Positions 1 through 10,631 of a DNA stretch of 64,000 nucleotides are shown one piece after another; position 1 is the stretch's first letter, and each line of letters begins with the position of its first letter. Below the pieces are notes generated by a model. That model ran no database searches and was not told the origin of the DNA. It saw nothing but the letters and a program-made list of their open reading frames with translations. Origin of the DNA: Limnanthes douglasii subsp. nivea (Eukaryota > Streptophyta > Magnoliopsida > Brassicales > Limnanthaceae). The DNA lies in the NCBI GenBank assembly GCA_036936605.1, contig JAUPFV010000002.1, positions 162,308,813 through 162,372,812 of the forward strand, given 5' to 3'. The position numbers and the translations under genes are program-made.

Positions 1-447
1 CGTTTTTGTATATAGCGGTGTCGGATTTTATTGTTAGCATTGTTTTCATAAGGGATGAAAGGTCAACTTCTAAGCCAGTTTATTATGTGAGCAAAAGTTT
101 GTCGGCATCGGAGAAAAGATATTTAAGGTTTGAGAAATTGGCCTTGGTTTTAAGGGTGGATGCTAGAAAAATGCATCATTATTTTTAAGCTCACATAATT
201 ATTATTCAAATTTCTTTTCCATTAAAGAATGTGCTACAAAGACCATATATTTATGGTAAAATAACTAAATGGTCAGTGGAACTGGGGGACTTTGATATAA
301 AGTTTTCCCCTCGAACAAAAATTAAGGCTCAAGTATTAGCGTATTTTTTGGTTGAGTTTCATTCAAGTTGATCAAATGAAGGTATAGTTAAAAAATTACT
401 GCCAGAAGTTTTAACATGGATGGTTCAAACTGATGGTGGTTCCATGG
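1..447 (+). pseudogene. F copy 1: pol remnant, RNase H and start of second RNase H
   Basis: Decayed pol of a Tat-type Ty3/gypsy element (F), entering from the left edge. Residues read from 6 match the RT-linked RNase H of this lineage: a YIAVSDF start, the VYYVSKSL motif and a YLRFEKLALVL helix, ending at a stop at 186. After that stop the same frame gives the usual connecting segment (SFPLKNVL, KWSVELGDFDI, AYFLVEFHSS) and then WMVQTDGGSM, the first strand of the second, archaeal-type RNase H. That domain stops at 447, where M1 is inserted, and resumes at 2345. Stops at 186 and 369 show that it cannot be translated through. G1 at 13334-13800 is the best intact comparison. The same sequence recurs at 59518-59964. 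Confidence 0.8.
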
Positions 448-2344
448 CTAAAAAGTGTGTCAAGTCAATGTTGTTTAAAACTTGTTGCATTCGTGTCACC
501 GAGGTTCTTTTGTCCTCAGAACGAGTCACTATTGTTTAAATTTTTTTTATTTTGGATCACTCGTGCATGCAAATTAAGAGGAGGCTCATACATGTCATCC
601 AAATTTACTCATGTTTGTTCCAAATACGATAACTCATTAAATCATACTCCAAGTATCCTTATTTATTAGCTTTTAACTTTTACCTTTTACCTTTTTATTT
701 AACCTGATTTTCTCTTCTATTTTCACCTATAATATTTACTTTATTACTAACCCTATTAACATATTTACTGCTTCTTGACTTTACAATCCTAATATTTTTA
801 CTTAACTTGGTTTCTTTGTATTATAATTTTTTATTATACTATTAACGTAACTAACTATAATATTCAAATGCTTAATTAAAATAAAATAATTTTCCACACG
901 TTAATGTTCTATTAATACAAACCATGTAATTGATTATAACATATAAATTCTTAATAAAAAAATAAAATTTTCACCCACATTAATGCTGAATCAATACAAA
1001 CCACACAGATTAGTCTAGCATTTCTCTTTGATATTTTAACAAACGCCTTGCAGGCAATATACAACCAAATAGATCCATATCAAACTAAATTGTTTTTTCA
1101 AAAAGTTATATCAATACACCATTAAAACTATTCAAAACTAGTGTAATTAAAATAACAAAAACATGAGAAAAAAGGTAAAACTTGAATCATCAACCAAATC
1201 AGCTTTTTAGAGTAGAAAAGTTTATTACTATATGAAAGAAAACAAAAGATAAAGCTTCAATATAATGCATTATCGTCCTCAATCGTACCATTATAACCAC
1301 TCAAAACCCCAATATTTACCATCTGTCACTCTTAACCATAATTCATGCCCTCTAATTTGCTGATGTTGCTGCATTAACATCGACCCGAATTGAATCGGTG
1401 CAACCCGATTCAAACCTGAGTAGTGAGCGGGGTTAAGCATCCACTTATATGGTTCTACTAGGACGGTTGAAGCACGACCTCCACCAGATAAAAAATCATA
1501 CATTTGGCGTTTCCATCGTTCGTTGTAGTTAGAGCAATTTCCTACACCGGCAACATGAGATTCGTCAGTGGTTGTAATGGATTTTGTTCTTGTTCCTGAA
1601 TTTTGGTTCGTCTCTGTTACATGATCGGCGAACTAACTCGCCCGTCGTATTTGTCGGTCGATTTGTGTGTTGAGATGGTTCTTTGAATAGATCTTTTCTG
1701 AAAGGTTTTGGAAGAGATTACTCAGTTGTAATTATTATACTAGCGTTATAATTAAACATTTAGGGTAAATCTAATGGTGGTTTTGTTGATGTTTCTAGAA
1801 TATTAACATATCGGCAGCTACGACAGAGTTCGAGATAGAGAAATAAATATAGAATACGGGTTCGGGTTTGTAGAAGAGAATAGGTGGGGTAGAAGAGAAG
1901 ATAATAGATGGGGTAGAAGAGAAGAGAATCAATTTAGTAGAAGGGCCGACAAGGAAACCAAATCTCCAACGGTGGCTATGTTGAAGATAATAATTAGGGT
2001 TTTAAAGAGGAGAAAAAGCAGTAAATAAGTTAATATAAAAGTAATAAAGTAAATATTTGAGTTAAAAATAAATAAGATAAATAAGGTAAGATAAAAAGTT
2101 CAAAATAAAAGGTAAAAGGTAACAACTAATATATAAGGGTACTTTGGGTATGATTTAATGGGTGACTTTTTTGGAAAAAAAAAAGTAGATTTGGGTGACA
2201 CGTGTCAGTCTCCTGTTAATTTGCACGCGTCAGTGATCCAAAATACACATTTTAAAACAATAATGACTTGTTTTAAGGACAAAAGAACCTTAGTGGCACA
2301 AATGCAATAGGTGTCAAACACCGGTGACTTGAGACGGTTATTAG
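448..2344. mobile_element. M1 copy 1: non-autonomous DNA transposon with ~300-bp terminal inverted repeats
   Basis: The ends are long imperfect inverted repeats: 448-747 pairs with 2041-2344. The outermost 20 nt begin CTAAAAAGTG on the left and CTAATAACCG on the reversed right end, and converge on CAAGTCA. The best-conserved inner block reads GGTTCTTTTGTCC on both arms. The element interrupts the second RNase H of F, whose reading resumes at once on the far side. A short CATGG lies next to both ends (443-447; 2346-2350) and may be part of a target duplication, but a clean 9-bp duplication is not seen. Long TIRs without a transposase suggest a Mutator-like non-autonomous element; the superfamily is inferred. 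M2 (33337-33820) has related TIRs. A second copy lies at 59965-61863. Confidence 0.75.
1291..1632 (-). CDS. Unrecognised ORF inside M1, possibly captured sequence
   Basis: A frame open for about 113 codons on the minus strand. It runs from just after a stop at 1633-1635 to a stop at 1291. The first internal ATG is at 1503 and gives 70 residues, starting MYDFLSGGGRAS and ending KYWGFEWL. Upstream of that ATG the frame stays open (CSNYNERWKRQ), so the ATG may not be the true start, or the 5' end may have been lost. The composition looks protein-like, rich in W, Y and G with a Met/Gln/His stretch, but I do not recognise a family. It is the most gene-like part of M1 and could be a captured host fragment (Pack-MULE style) or leftover element sequence. 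In copy 2 the frame also stays open, with the residue before the Met changed from Gln to Leu. Confidence 0.35.
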   Translation of the reverse strand, partial: FADHVTETNQNSGTRTKSITTTDESHVAGVGNCSNYNERWKRQMYDFLSGGGRASTVLVEPYKWMLNPAHYSGLNRVAPIQFGSMLMQQHQQIRGHELWLRVTDGKYWGFEWL

Positions 2345-2590
2345 ACATGGGTCAAACATATTAGGATCAAAGCGCGGGGGTTCAATTTATTTCTCCCTCT
2401 AGAGAAGCTATGTACTAGGGTCTAGGCTATTCAATTTGTGTTTTATGCGTCCAATAATGAGGCTAAATACGAGGTTGTATTAGCTGGTTTAAGGCTTGCA
2501 AGTATTTGTAGGGCGAAATCTGTTCGATTATAGACAAATTCACAGTTGCTGGCAAATCACATAACAAGAATATCCGAAGCAACAACAATT
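2345..2590 (+). pseudogene. F copy 1: second RNase H, distal part
   Basis: Continuation of the F archaeal-type RNase H after M1. Residues read across about 2430-2580 include YASNNEAKYEVVLAGLRLA, the conserved helix with the catalytic Glu, and NSQLLANHITR further on. G1 has SNNEAEYEAALAGLRLA at the same point. A stop (TAG at 2530-2532) falls where the family has the IRSDSQL aspartate region. No integrase follows: the sequence passes directly into antisense-ORF remnant, so F has lost its whole integrase. Confidence 0.7.
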
Positions 2591-2591
2591 C

Positions 2592-3170
2592 CTATTTTTT
2601 CAATATTTGAATCAGTTTATGTCCTTGATTCAGTAATAGATGTGGGGCTTTGTCGCTAGTGGTACCTCGTGAGCTAGAGAGTACAATTGTTATGTTTTGC
2701 TGTTGGGTCTTCGAAGGAGTTTCTTGTGATTTTTTATTGGTCACAACCATCTCTTTCCGGGGAGGAGAAAATTTAGGATTCTGTGAAGTATTGATATTCT
2801 CGAAATCTTCGATGGCCACAAATGTGCTTTTTATGAGGAGGTTGGTTTTGGAAAGAATGATTTCCTATTTGAATTCGATGTGTTTCTTTACGAGTAATTC
2901 GAGGAGGATTAGTGGTATCCATATGAGATGTTTCAGAAGTTTTATGAGAGGATTTAATTTCAGTTTCTTTGTGATTAACTTGACGAGGAGTTGACGCGGT
3001 CCCACAACATGCTTGTGAAGAAGTTCGAGGTGGTTTGAGTTTTAATTGATGAGGGGATTGTGGAGTGAAAGCGTTAAGAACTGGGTTGTAAGGGTTTTGG
3101 TACCTAGAAGAACTTTGACTACGGATAAAATTTATGTATAATTTGGTGAGTTATCTATTACTCTTGTTGC
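2592..3170 (-). pseudogene. F copy 1: remnant of the antisense ORF (aORF)
   Basis: On the minus strand two overlapping frames look protein-coding. One is open from about 3170 to 2788 and is rich in Ser, Pro, Thr and Gln (NPVLNAFTPQSPHQ, KPPRTSS). The other, 2819 to 2592, starts MAIEDFENINTSQNP and ends HKLIQILKK. The low-complexity Pro/Ser character and the place just upstream of the 3' LTR match the N-terminal region of the antisense ORF in G1 (18964 leftward). The conserved Transposase_28-like region is missing, so this is a truncated, frameshifted relic. A TATA-like box lies upstream at 3415-3427. The assignment is mainly positional. Confidence 0.45.
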
Positions 3171-3880
3171 ACAATATTTAGCAGCCCTTTCACTGATACA
3201 CAAATAATCGTAAATACAAAAAATGGGTTTTTAGTAAATTATGATTTTTTCATAAACTAAAATGAAGAAAAATCTTCAAATTAGAGTGCATAAAGTTGAA
3301 GGTGAATTAGAGAAGATAAGTTTTCAGATGAAAGTGGTGGTAAAATAAAGTTTTCAGACTGATTTCTATTTCTCTATCTACGAATTGTCTGTGAAGTGAA
3401 AATGACTAACAGAAGAATATTTATAGAAGAGTAAATAAAGGGGAAAGTTGGAAGAGAGGGTGAAAGGTTGACAACGGCTATTGGTTCAAATATGAGCCGA
3501 CAAACGGTTGCCTACTCTGAAATATAGTGACATATGTAAATTTTCAAAATGAATAACGTGTCGTACGCGCACTAGGGAACTCCATGCATTTCTAATTGTC
3601 ATTAGAGAAATGATTGACAAACCACGTGTGCATTCAAAGGACTCTTGAAAATATTTCGTAACGATTTGAGGCGGCCTTAAGTATAATAATGAATAGTATT
3701 GATTCGAGGCAACCTTAAATATAGTTTAGTTTAAGGCTGATAATAAGCAATCTTGGTGTAATGTGGTTTAAGAAGTAATGATGGGTGGGTTGTATTCGAG
3801 GAAACTTAGAGTATGGAAATTGGCAGTGTTAGTTTGAAGTGGCTTCGAATTTGTTTAGTCCTTATTAATCATTCTTCATA
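3171..3880. other. F copy 1: AT-rich 3' untranslated region
   Basis: No coding signal on either strand. It contains the antisense TATA-like box and probable antisense leader, then sequence leading to the polypurine tract. By position it matches the 18965-19649 segment of G1. Confidence 0.5.
3415..3427 (-). promoter_or_regulatory. Candidate antisense TATA box of F
   Basis: The minus strand reads TCTATAAATATTC, a near-perfect plant TATA box, followed by a pyrimidine- and AGA-rich leader toward the aORF remnant. G1 (19101-19109) and N1 (50001-50014) have equivalent TATA boxes in the same relative position. Promoter activity is inferred. Confidence 0.5.
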
Positions 3881-3897
3881 AGAACTAGGGGGGTTAC
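3881..3897 (+). other. F polypurine tract
   Basis: GAACTAGGGGGGTTAC lies directly before the TGATAAAG that opens the F 3' LTR. G1 has the same layout (GGGGGGGCTAC then TGATGAGG). Confidence 0.65.
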
Positions 3898-3950
3898 TGA
3901 TAAAGATACAAATTATTAGAGACTTAATACAATTAGGTAAAAGTTGTAAT
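3898..3950 (+). repeat. F 3' LTR, first 53 bp (split by G1)
   Basis: Starts TGATAAAGAT right after a polypurine tract and is cut at 3950 by G1. The rest resumes after G1, from about 19983 to 20253. The bases next to G1 are GTAAT on the left and TTAAT on the right, an imperfect 5-bp target duplication. Confidence 0.65.
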
Positions 3951-4278
3951 TGATGAGGGTAGAATTCGCCAAATGTAAATAATAAGGATTTAATCGTGAA
4001 TAAGAGTTGCCTGATGTAGCTATTAAGGAATTTAATATTTCTCGGGGACCAATGTATAAATATAGTACTTACTAAGGGGCCTGATTTGATATGTAAACGG
4101 CCCACTAAGGATTCAAGCGGGTCCACTTTATTTTAGTATAAAAGGTGACCCACTTTCTTGGTAGGTGAGACATTCAATATTATTCTATTACATTCTCTCT
4201 CTCTTTCTATAATTTCTCTCTCTAGTCACATCAATCTCAAGATCCAAAACATTCTTCTAAACAATTATTGACACATCA
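3951..4278 (+). repeat. G1 5' LTR
   Basis: 328 bp, opening TGATGAGGGT and closing GACACATCA. It carries a TATA box (TATAAAAGG, 4137-4145) and CT-rich sequence downstream, as expected for the U3/R boundary. The matching 3' LTR is 19650-19977, with 7 differences by eye, two of them in the CT microsatellite. A third copy at 63470-63797 differs from this one at a single base by eye. Confidence 0.92.
4137..4145 (+). promoter_or_regulatory. G1 LTR TATA box
   Basis: TATAAAAGG about 140 bp before the LTR end. It probably sets the start of the genomic RNA about 30 bp downstream. Confidence 0.6.
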
Positions 4279-4300
4279 TTGGCGCCGTCTGTGGGAACGA
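4279..4300 (+). other. G1 primer binding site
   Basis: TTGGCGCCGTCTGTGGGAAC begins right after the LTR. The leading TGGCGCCGT fits the 3' end of plant tRNA-Asp, but the rest does not match it well, so the primer tRNA is not settled. E carries the same motif at 56447-56467. Confidence 0.65.
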
Positions 4301-4348
4301 GTGATACCAAAAAGGAATCTCAGTTCTTTGAAAATCACATTTTGCGAA

Positions 4349-5647
4349 ATGTGCAACGAAGCTGTGATAGAAAGGGTCGGTAGAGAGGTGATCCGAGCCG
4401 TCTCGGTGTCAGAAGGCGAAGAAGCGCCTGGTCGGGAGCACCGCGACCAAGGTCGGGACAAGCGGTCGACCCTGATAATAACCCGAAAATAGCTCCTTGA
4501 AGAAATTACTAGGCTAAACGCAGAAAGGGAGCGGGCACTGGATGAGAAAAGGATCCGGGAAGGAAAAGGCAAGGGACCCCTCTTGGAGGATCGGGAGATG
4601 GCCGACCATGACGTTGGGCCGCGCATCGAGGAAGGGCAAAATACCAGGACTCGGCGGTACCCGGAGGACCATCGCGGCGCAACGATTGATTATACCTCGA
4701 GTGATTCGTCGGGCAGAGAGTATCGGCGACGGGAAAGAGCCCAGCGGACACAAAAGAATCGTTCCCGACACCTCCGAGGGCCTTGTGCAGACTCACCAAA
4801 ATACAAGAAGGGTAGCACCGAGAAGCGGACCCCGGTATCCTTCGAGAAGGAAGAGATGCCTACCGCTAGCCATGAAGAGCGGGCAACGCTGCCTCCAGTG
4901 CCTTGGCAACCACCGAACAGTCAGAACCAAGGTTACCGAACCAGTAGCCAGTTTGTCAGCCCCATAGATGAGGGACTCTACGGAGTTCAGACAGAAGGAC
5001 TTGGAGGAGGAGCATACGGGTTCGGTATCAATTGGAGGGCATCCCCATTGTCCGACGAGATATTAGCGGGGCAGCTCCCGAAACGATTTGACATTTCTAA
5101 ACTAGAAAAGTACAATGGGAAGAAGGACCCAGATAATCATTTGGAAGCTTTCGAAAACTTTATGCTAAGCTTCGACAACGATGACAAACTCCTATGTAGA
5201 GATGTTTCCATGGCTTTCAGGGACCGAGCATCCAAGTGGTACAACCGTTTACCGCAGGGCTGCATCCAGAACTTCGGGATGTTTTGGACGATGTTTAGAC
5301 AACACTTTGTGGGGAGTAAAAGCTTCCGGGCCAACGGAGACACTATTATGAATTGCCGGCAGAAATTGGGGGAAAGCCTCAGAGAATATACCAGGCGATT
5401 CATCGACGCGAAAACCGACCTAGACCACTGCGAAGAGAACGTGGCCCTAACTGCGTTTCGTTTGGGTTTGCTCCCTGGACCAATGAAGCAGGCGGTGACA
5501 AAAAAACAAGCATTCACGTTTTCCGCGCTTCTAGCCCAGATAGAAAAACAGATATTGATCAAAGAGACCGAAGCGTCTGAGTTGGCAGCACAAATTCAAC
5601 AAAGCGCCCAAGCATCGGTAGTGATAAGGCAAGGCACTCGGACAGAT
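4349..5647 (+). pseudogene. G1 gag, N-terminal part
   Basis: Start of the G1 polyprotein and the structural capsid precursor. The ATG at 4349 (MCNEAVIERV) is the first in the frame that runs through gag, protease and RT. A TAG at 4490, best explained as a mutated CAG, interrupts it, and the frame reopens until the copia insertion. The N-terminal 150 residues are charged and Arg/Glu-rich. The Retrotrans_gag core follows at about 5040-5560, with LPKRFDISKLEKYNGKKDP, AFRDRASKWYNRLP and RQKLGESLREYTRRF. The CAGAT at 5643-5647 is the target site of C1, and gag resumes in the same frame at 10988. At 63868 the other copy reads MSNEAVIERV. Confidence 0.85.
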
Positions 5648-5998
5648 TGTTATTTATTTTAGTGTAATTGGATCGACTAGTCGACCAATTTAATCATGAT
5701 ATATTATCAAACAAGTCGTAGAGTGCGGAGTGCACGCTTGTTAGATTATATCACGATTAGCGGGGTCAAGGGGCGGAGCCCCTTGCGGGGTCCAAGGGGC
5801 GGAGCCCCTTGGTTGGTCGAAATTATAAATATGGGTTCTGTTGAAAAGGAAATTATATCATTTTCATCCTCTCTGTTCAAAGTACATATCTCTGATTTTA
5901 TCCAATTGAAATTTTTGGAGAACCCCAAAAATATTTCAATAAGAAATTGTTTACAAGACTTCAGAGATTATCCGGAAAACGAAACACTATTTTCTACA
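5648..5998 (+). repeat. C1 5' LTR
   Basis: 351 bp, TG...CA. It carries a 12-nt palindrome (TCGACTAGTCGA), two adjacent GC-rich hairpins (AAGGGGC-GGA-GCCCCTT near 5768-5784 and 5794-5810) and a TATA box (TATAAAT, 5824-5830). Confidence 0.95.
5767..5812 (+). promoter_or_regulatory. Twin hairpins in C1 U3
   Basis: The perfect inverted repeat AAGGGGC / GCCCCTT with a GGA loop occurs twice, separated by GCGGGGTCC, just upstream of the LTR TATA box. Position suggests a transcription-factor site or a cruciform; function is unknown. The identical pair is in the 3' LTR at about 10751-10796. Confidence 0.5.
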
Positions 5999-6013
5999 TT
6001 TTATTGAAATATT

Positions 6014-9000
6014 ATGGTCTTGTTGATGAAGATAGAGATGACGAACGGAGGAGAATCTGCGAAGGAGATGACAAGTAAATTCGCTAAGTTGGACAAGTTC
6101 GAAGGACATGATTTCAGACGATGGCAGAAAAAGATGCATTTTCTGTTGACTACACTCAAGGTTGTGTATGTCTTGAGTACCCCCTGGCCAGAGATCACTG
6201 AGAATGAAACATTGGAACAAACGAGGAGGCGCAGCAAGTGGGAGAATGATGACTACATTTGCCGAGGCCATATATTAAACGGTATGTCTGATACTTTGTT
6301 TGATGTATACCAAAATGTCGAATCTGCAAAAGAATTATGGGATTCTATAGAATCAAAATACATGGCAGAAGATGCTTCTAGTAGGAAGTTCCTGGTTAGT
6401 AATTTTATAAATTACAAAATGGTTGACTCTAGACCTGTAATGGAACAGTATAATGAACTACTAAGAATTCTGGGTCAATTTGTTCAACACAATATGAAAA
6501 TGGACGAATGTATTTCGGTTTCTTCTGTTATTGACAAATTGCCTCCTTCGTGGAAGGATTTTAAACACACACTGAAACACAACAAGGAAGAAATGACTCT
6601 AGTCGAACTTGGTAGTCATTTTAAGATTGAAGAGTCTCTAAGGGCTCAAGATGAATTAAGTAATCCCAAGGGTAAAAACCAAGTGGGAAACTCATCTGTA
6701 AATATGGCTGAAAGCAGCGGATTCTTTAAGAATGGAAATACAGATAAGGGGAATAAACGAAAGTTTAAAGGAAACAACAAAAACAGTAATTTTAACAGCA
6801 AAAAGCCTAAAATAGCATGCTGGAAATGTGGCAAACCTGGTCACTTTAGAAGGGATTGTCGAGTTGGAAAAGGCAAAAATAATGTTGGTCCAAGTGGGAA
6901 CAATGCTGGTTCAAGTGGACACAATGCTGGTTCAAGTGGATCTAAGGATCCTGAAAAGCAACAAGGTCAGATTTTATTTCAGAATTCTAATTCTGGTCAA
7001 AATTATATATCTCTAATATCTGAAGCATTTTATGTGCAGGATGATGATGTTGCTTGGTGGGTTGATTCGGGAGCAACAAGTCATGTATGTAAAGATCTTC
7101 GATGGTTTAATAATTTTCAACCGATTGAAGATGGACCTTCACTTAAGATGGGAAATGTTGCTACCGAACCAATCAAAGGACTAGGAAATGTTAAATTACT
7201 ATTTACTTCTGGAAAGTACATATTATTGAACAATGTATTGTATGTTCCTGGGATTCGAAAGAATCTTTTGTCTGGTGTTGTTTTAAACAATTGTGGTTTC
7301 AAACAAGTGTACGAAAGTGGCAAATATGTTTTGTCAAAACATGGTGTATTTATGGGATTCGGATATTTATGTAATGGTATGTTTATGTTAAATATTAATG
7401 TTTCATTCGAAAATGATTCTGTTTGCATGACTTCTACTAGTGTGTGTAGAAATATAAATAAAACAGAATTATGGCATGCTAGATTAGGACATGTTCATTA
7501 TGAAAGAATAAAAGACATGTCTAAAATGAGCCTTATTCCTCCTGTTGATGCAAATAATGAAAAATGTAAAACTTGCATGTTAACTAAGATAACTAGAAAA
7601 CCTTTCAATAATGTTAACCGAGTTTCTAAAATATTGGAACTAGTACATAGTGATTTATGTGATTTCCATGCTACACCTTCATTAGGAAATAAAAAGTATG
7701 TTATTACTTTTATTGATGATGCATCTAGATATTGCTACATTTATTTGTTGCATGCTAAAAATGAAGCTCTTGATAAGTTTAAAATCTATAAGGAAGAAGT
7801 AGAGCTACATAAGAATGATTTGATTAAAAATCTACGTACGGATAGAGGAGGTGAATATTACGATCCAATATATTTTCAGTCTACGGGTATAATTCATCAA
7901 ACCACGGCTCCTTATACACCACAACAAAATGGTATAGCTGAAAGGAAGAATAGGACTTTGAAAGAAATGGTTAATTCCATGTTATCCTATTCGGGTTTGA
8001 GTGAAGGATTCTGGGGTGAGGCTATGTTAACAGCCTGTTATTTATTGAATCGTGTTCCTACTAAAAGGAATAAGATGACCCCGTATGAGCTTTGGTTTAA
8101 GAAGCCTCCAACACTAAATTATCTGAGAGTTTGGGGTTGTAGAGCTGTTGTAAGACTCACTGAACCTAAAAGGAAAAATTTGGGTGAAAGAGGTATAGAT
8201 TGTATCTTCATTGGGTATGCTGAGCATTCCATTGCATATAGGTTCTATGTGTTAGAATCTAATGACTATGTGTCGGTGAACACAGTTATCGAGTCAAGAG
8301 ATGCAATATTTGATGAAGAGAGATTTACTTCTATACCTAGACCTAGAGATTTGATTCAAAACTCTTTGAATAGGAACTCAAGTGAAATTGAAAATATATC
8401 AAGTGGTACCAATTGTGTACCTAGACCTTCTGAACCAAGGAGAAGTACTAGAGCCAGAAAAGCTAAGTCGTACGGATCTGATTTTCAACTATATTTAGTT
8501 GAAGGGTCAAGAGATAAGATTGACTATCAATATCAATACTGTTTTGTTATTGAAGATGATCCAAGGACTTTTAGTGATGCTATGGCATCAAGGGATGCTG
8601 CATTCTGGAAAGAAGCTATCCAGGATGAAATAGAGTCTATCATGCATAATAATACACGGGAGTTGGCTGATTTACCTCCTGGGTGCAAATCATTGGGAAA
8701 TAGATGGATATTTAAACGAAAAATGAAAGTAGATGGTACTATTGAAAGGTATAAAGCTAGATTGGTTATCCAGGGATTTAGACAAAGAGAAGGCATTGAC
8801 TTCTTTGATACTTATGCTCCGGTTGCTAGGATTTCCACTATTAGATTGTTGATTGCACTTGCATCTGTATACAATCTTGTAATTCATCAAATGGATGTTA
8901 AAACAGCATTCTTGAATGGTGATTTGGATGAGGAGATTTATATGAAACAACCGGAAGGGTTTGTGATGCCTGGTTGTGAAAACAAGGTATGCAAGTTGAA

Positions 9001-10099
9001 AAAGTCTTTGTATGGTTTGAAACAAGCACCAAAAGATTGGCATCAAAAATTTGATAATGTGATATTGTCTAATGGATTTATTCTTAACCAAGCAGACAAG
9101 TGTGTATATAGCAAATTTGATAATTCTGGTAAAGGAGTTATGATTTGTCTATATGTGGATGATATGTTGATTTTTGGAACTGACCAAAATCAGGTTAATG
9201 AAACGAAGAATTTTTTATCATCTAACTTTGAGATGAAGGATTTGGGGGAAGCTGAAATAATTTTTGGTATAAGAATCAAGCGAAAGAACAATAGTATATC
9301 GATTTCTCAATCTCACTATATTGAGAAGATATTAAATAAATTTAATTTTAAAGATTGTTCTCCGGTAAGCACACCTATAGATCCTAGTCTTAAGCTTCTA
9401 CCTAATAAAGGTATTGCTGTATCTCAACTTGAATACTCGAGAGCCATCGGGTGTCTTATGTATGCCATGACTAGCACTAGGCCGGATATTGCCTTTGCTG
9501 TTGGAAAACTTAGTAGGTATACTAGCAATCCTAGTTCGCATCATTGGCAAGCTTTAAATCGAGTATTCAAGTATTTGAAAGGAACCATGAATTATGGTTT
9601 GACTTATACCGGATTTCCTTCTGTACTTGAAGGATATTCAGACGCGAGTTATATTTCCAATATGGAAGATCATTCTTCCACAAGTGGATGGGTATTTATA
9701 CTTGGGGGAGGTGCTATCTCTTGGGCGTCTAAGAAACAAACTTGTATTACTGATTCAACAATGGAATCAGAGTTTGTGGCATTAGCAGCAGCGAGTAAAG
9801 AAGCTGAGTGGCTAAGAAATTTAATGTATGAAATTCCGTTGTGGCCCAAACCGATATCACCTATATCTATCAGATGTGATAGTGAGGCTGCCTTGGCCAA
9901 TGTTTATAGACAAGTTTACAAAGGCAGGTCTAGACACTTAGGTGTTAGACACAGTATGATTCGTGAGCGTATCACGCATGATGTTATATCAGTAGAGTTT
10001 GTGAGAACTCAATATAACTTAGCCGATCATTTAACCAAGGGGTTAAATAGAGATCTTGTGCACAAATCGGCTATTGGGATGGGATTAAAGTCCATTTGA
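6014..10099 (+). CDS. C1 gag-pol polyprotein (Ty1/copia)
   Basis: A 1361-residue polyprotein in one frame. The gag domain (UBN2-like, about residues 30-180) forms the particle. A CCHC knuckle, [14 protein letters not shown], is at 269-282. Protease has [12 protein letters not shown] with catalytic Asp 351. The pre-integrase region has LWHARLGH (about 486) and a CKTCMLTK pair. The integrase acidic residues are probably Asp 547 (HSDLCD), Asp 610 (TDRGGEY) and Glu 643 ([11 protein letters not shown]). RT has the YVDDMLIF motif at 1047 and RNase H has GYSDASY near 1210. I see no stop or frameshift. The ATG lies only 15 bp after the LTR; a later in-frame Met (MTSKFAKL) is an alternative start. The protein makes a cDNA from the element RNA and integrates it. 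It is complete enough to be functional. Confidence 0.95.
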   Translation: MVLLMKIEMTNGGESAKEMTSKFAKLDKFEGHDFRRWQKKMHFLLTTLKVVYVLSTPWPEITENETLEQTRRRSKWENDDYICRGHILNGMSDTLFDVYQNVESAKELWDSIESKYMAEDASSRKFLVSNFINYKMVDSRPVMEQYNELLRILGQFVQHNMKMDECISVSSVIDKLPPSWKDFKHTLKHNKEEMTLVELGSHFKIEESLRAQDELSNPKGKNQVGNSSVNMAESSGFFKNGNTDKGNKRKFKGNNKNSNFNSKKPKIACWKCGKPGHFRRDCRVGKGKNNVGPSGNNAGSSGHNAGSSGSKDPEKQQGQILFQNSNSGQNYISLISEAFYVQDDDVAWWVDSGATSHVCKDLRWFNNFQPIEDGPSLKMGNVATEPIKGLGNVKLLFTSGKYILLNNVLYVPGIRKNLLSGVVLNNCGFKQVYESGKYVLSKHGVFMGFGYLCNGMFMLNINVSFENDSVCMTSTSVCRNINKTELWHARLGHVHYERIKDMSKMSLIPPVDANNEKCKTCMLTKITRKPFNNVNRVSKILELVHSDLCDFHATPSLGNKKYVITFIDDASRYCYIYLLHAKNEALDKFKIYKEEVELHKNDLIKNLRTDRGGEYYDPIYFQSTGIIHQTTAPYTPQQNGIAERKNRTLKEMVNSMLSYSGLSEGFWGEAMLTACYLLNRVPTKRNKMTPYELWFKKPPTLNYLRVWGCRAVVRLTEPKRKNLGERGIDCIFIGYAEHSIAYRFYVLESNDYVSVNTVIESRDAIFDEERFTSIPRPRDLIQNSLNRNSSEIENISSGTNCVPRPSEPRRSTRARKAKSYGSDFQLYLVEGSRDKIDYQYQYCFVIEDDPRTFSDAMASRDAAFWKEAIQDEIESIMHNNTRELADLPPGCKSLGNRWIFKRKMKVDGTIERYKARLVIQGFRQREGIDFFDTYAPVARISTIRLLIALASVYNLVIHQMDVKTAFLNGDLDEEIYMKQPEGFVMPGCENKVCKLKKSLYGLKQAPKDWHQKFDNVILSNGFILNQADKCVYSKFDNSGKGVMICLYVDDMLIFGTDQNQVNETKNFLSSNFEMKDLGEAEIIFGIRIKRKNNSISISQSHYIEKILNKFNFKDCSPVSTPIDPSLKLLPNKGIAVSQLEYSRAIGCLMYAMTSTRPDIAFAVGKLSRYTSNPSSHHWQALNRVFKYLKGTMNYGLTYTGFPSVLEGYSDASYISNMEDHSSTSGWVFILGGGAISWASKKQTCITDSTMESEFVALAAASKEAEWLRNLMYEIPLWPKPISPISIRCDSEAALANVYRQVYKGRSRHLGVRHSMIRERITHDVISVEFVRTQYNLADHLTKGLNRDLVHKSAIGMGLKSI

Positions 10100-10631
10100 A
10101 ATCTCTCATGTTGAGATACCCAATTCCCATCTAATATGACATTAGGTGTTGAATTCAATGTGGAAAGCTTAACATCAAGATATTGGAACACATTTGTATA
10201 TCATCCCAAGGTATGTGTTCAGAACTGCAAGTTGTGAAGGTTGAAGATTATCTTCTTAATAGCTCTTTTGAAAAATTGCATATGCAGGTGCAAGATGAAA
10301 AGAACTACCTATTTGAGCATGAAGTTTAGCCGCTTCAAGAAGCTAGGACTTGGCTTTGATATGCTTAAGAAGGATAAGGACACAAGGCTAGTAAAATATA
10401 GTGTCAAGTAAGAACAAGTGAGAATGTAAATTTATGTGTATATTATCTTCATGTATTCATTGTGAATAGTAAAGGTTCAATCCTTAGTGATACCTTGATA
10501 TTCGAATATTTGGAATGTGTAATATACTAATGTGAAATTCAATCGTTACGATATTTCATTTATGCATAAATTTGATATTTGATATGATTGTGTGTTAGTA
10601 GATCATGAATTACACTAAAATGGGGGAAGAT
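10100..10631 (+). other. C1 3' untranslated region and polypurine tract
   Basis: 532 bp without a convincing ORF between the polyprotein stop and the 3' LTR. It ends in a purine run, TGGGGGAAGA (10621-10630), the expected start site for plus-strand DNA. Confidence 0.75.

Noticed and set aside
4279..4300. Firm assignment of the G1 primer to tRNA-Asp
   Set aside because: Only the first nine bases fit; the following CTGTGGGAAC does not match the tRNA-Asp acceptor/T-arm sequence I know.
5696..6007. 103-codon frame in the C1 5' LTR (repeated at 10680-11060)
   Set aside because: It lies within the LTR, spans the hairpins and TATA box, and continues into different text after each LTR.
8690..9091. 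133-codon minus-strand frame in C1
   Set aside because: Antisense shadow of the RT domain; no independent support.
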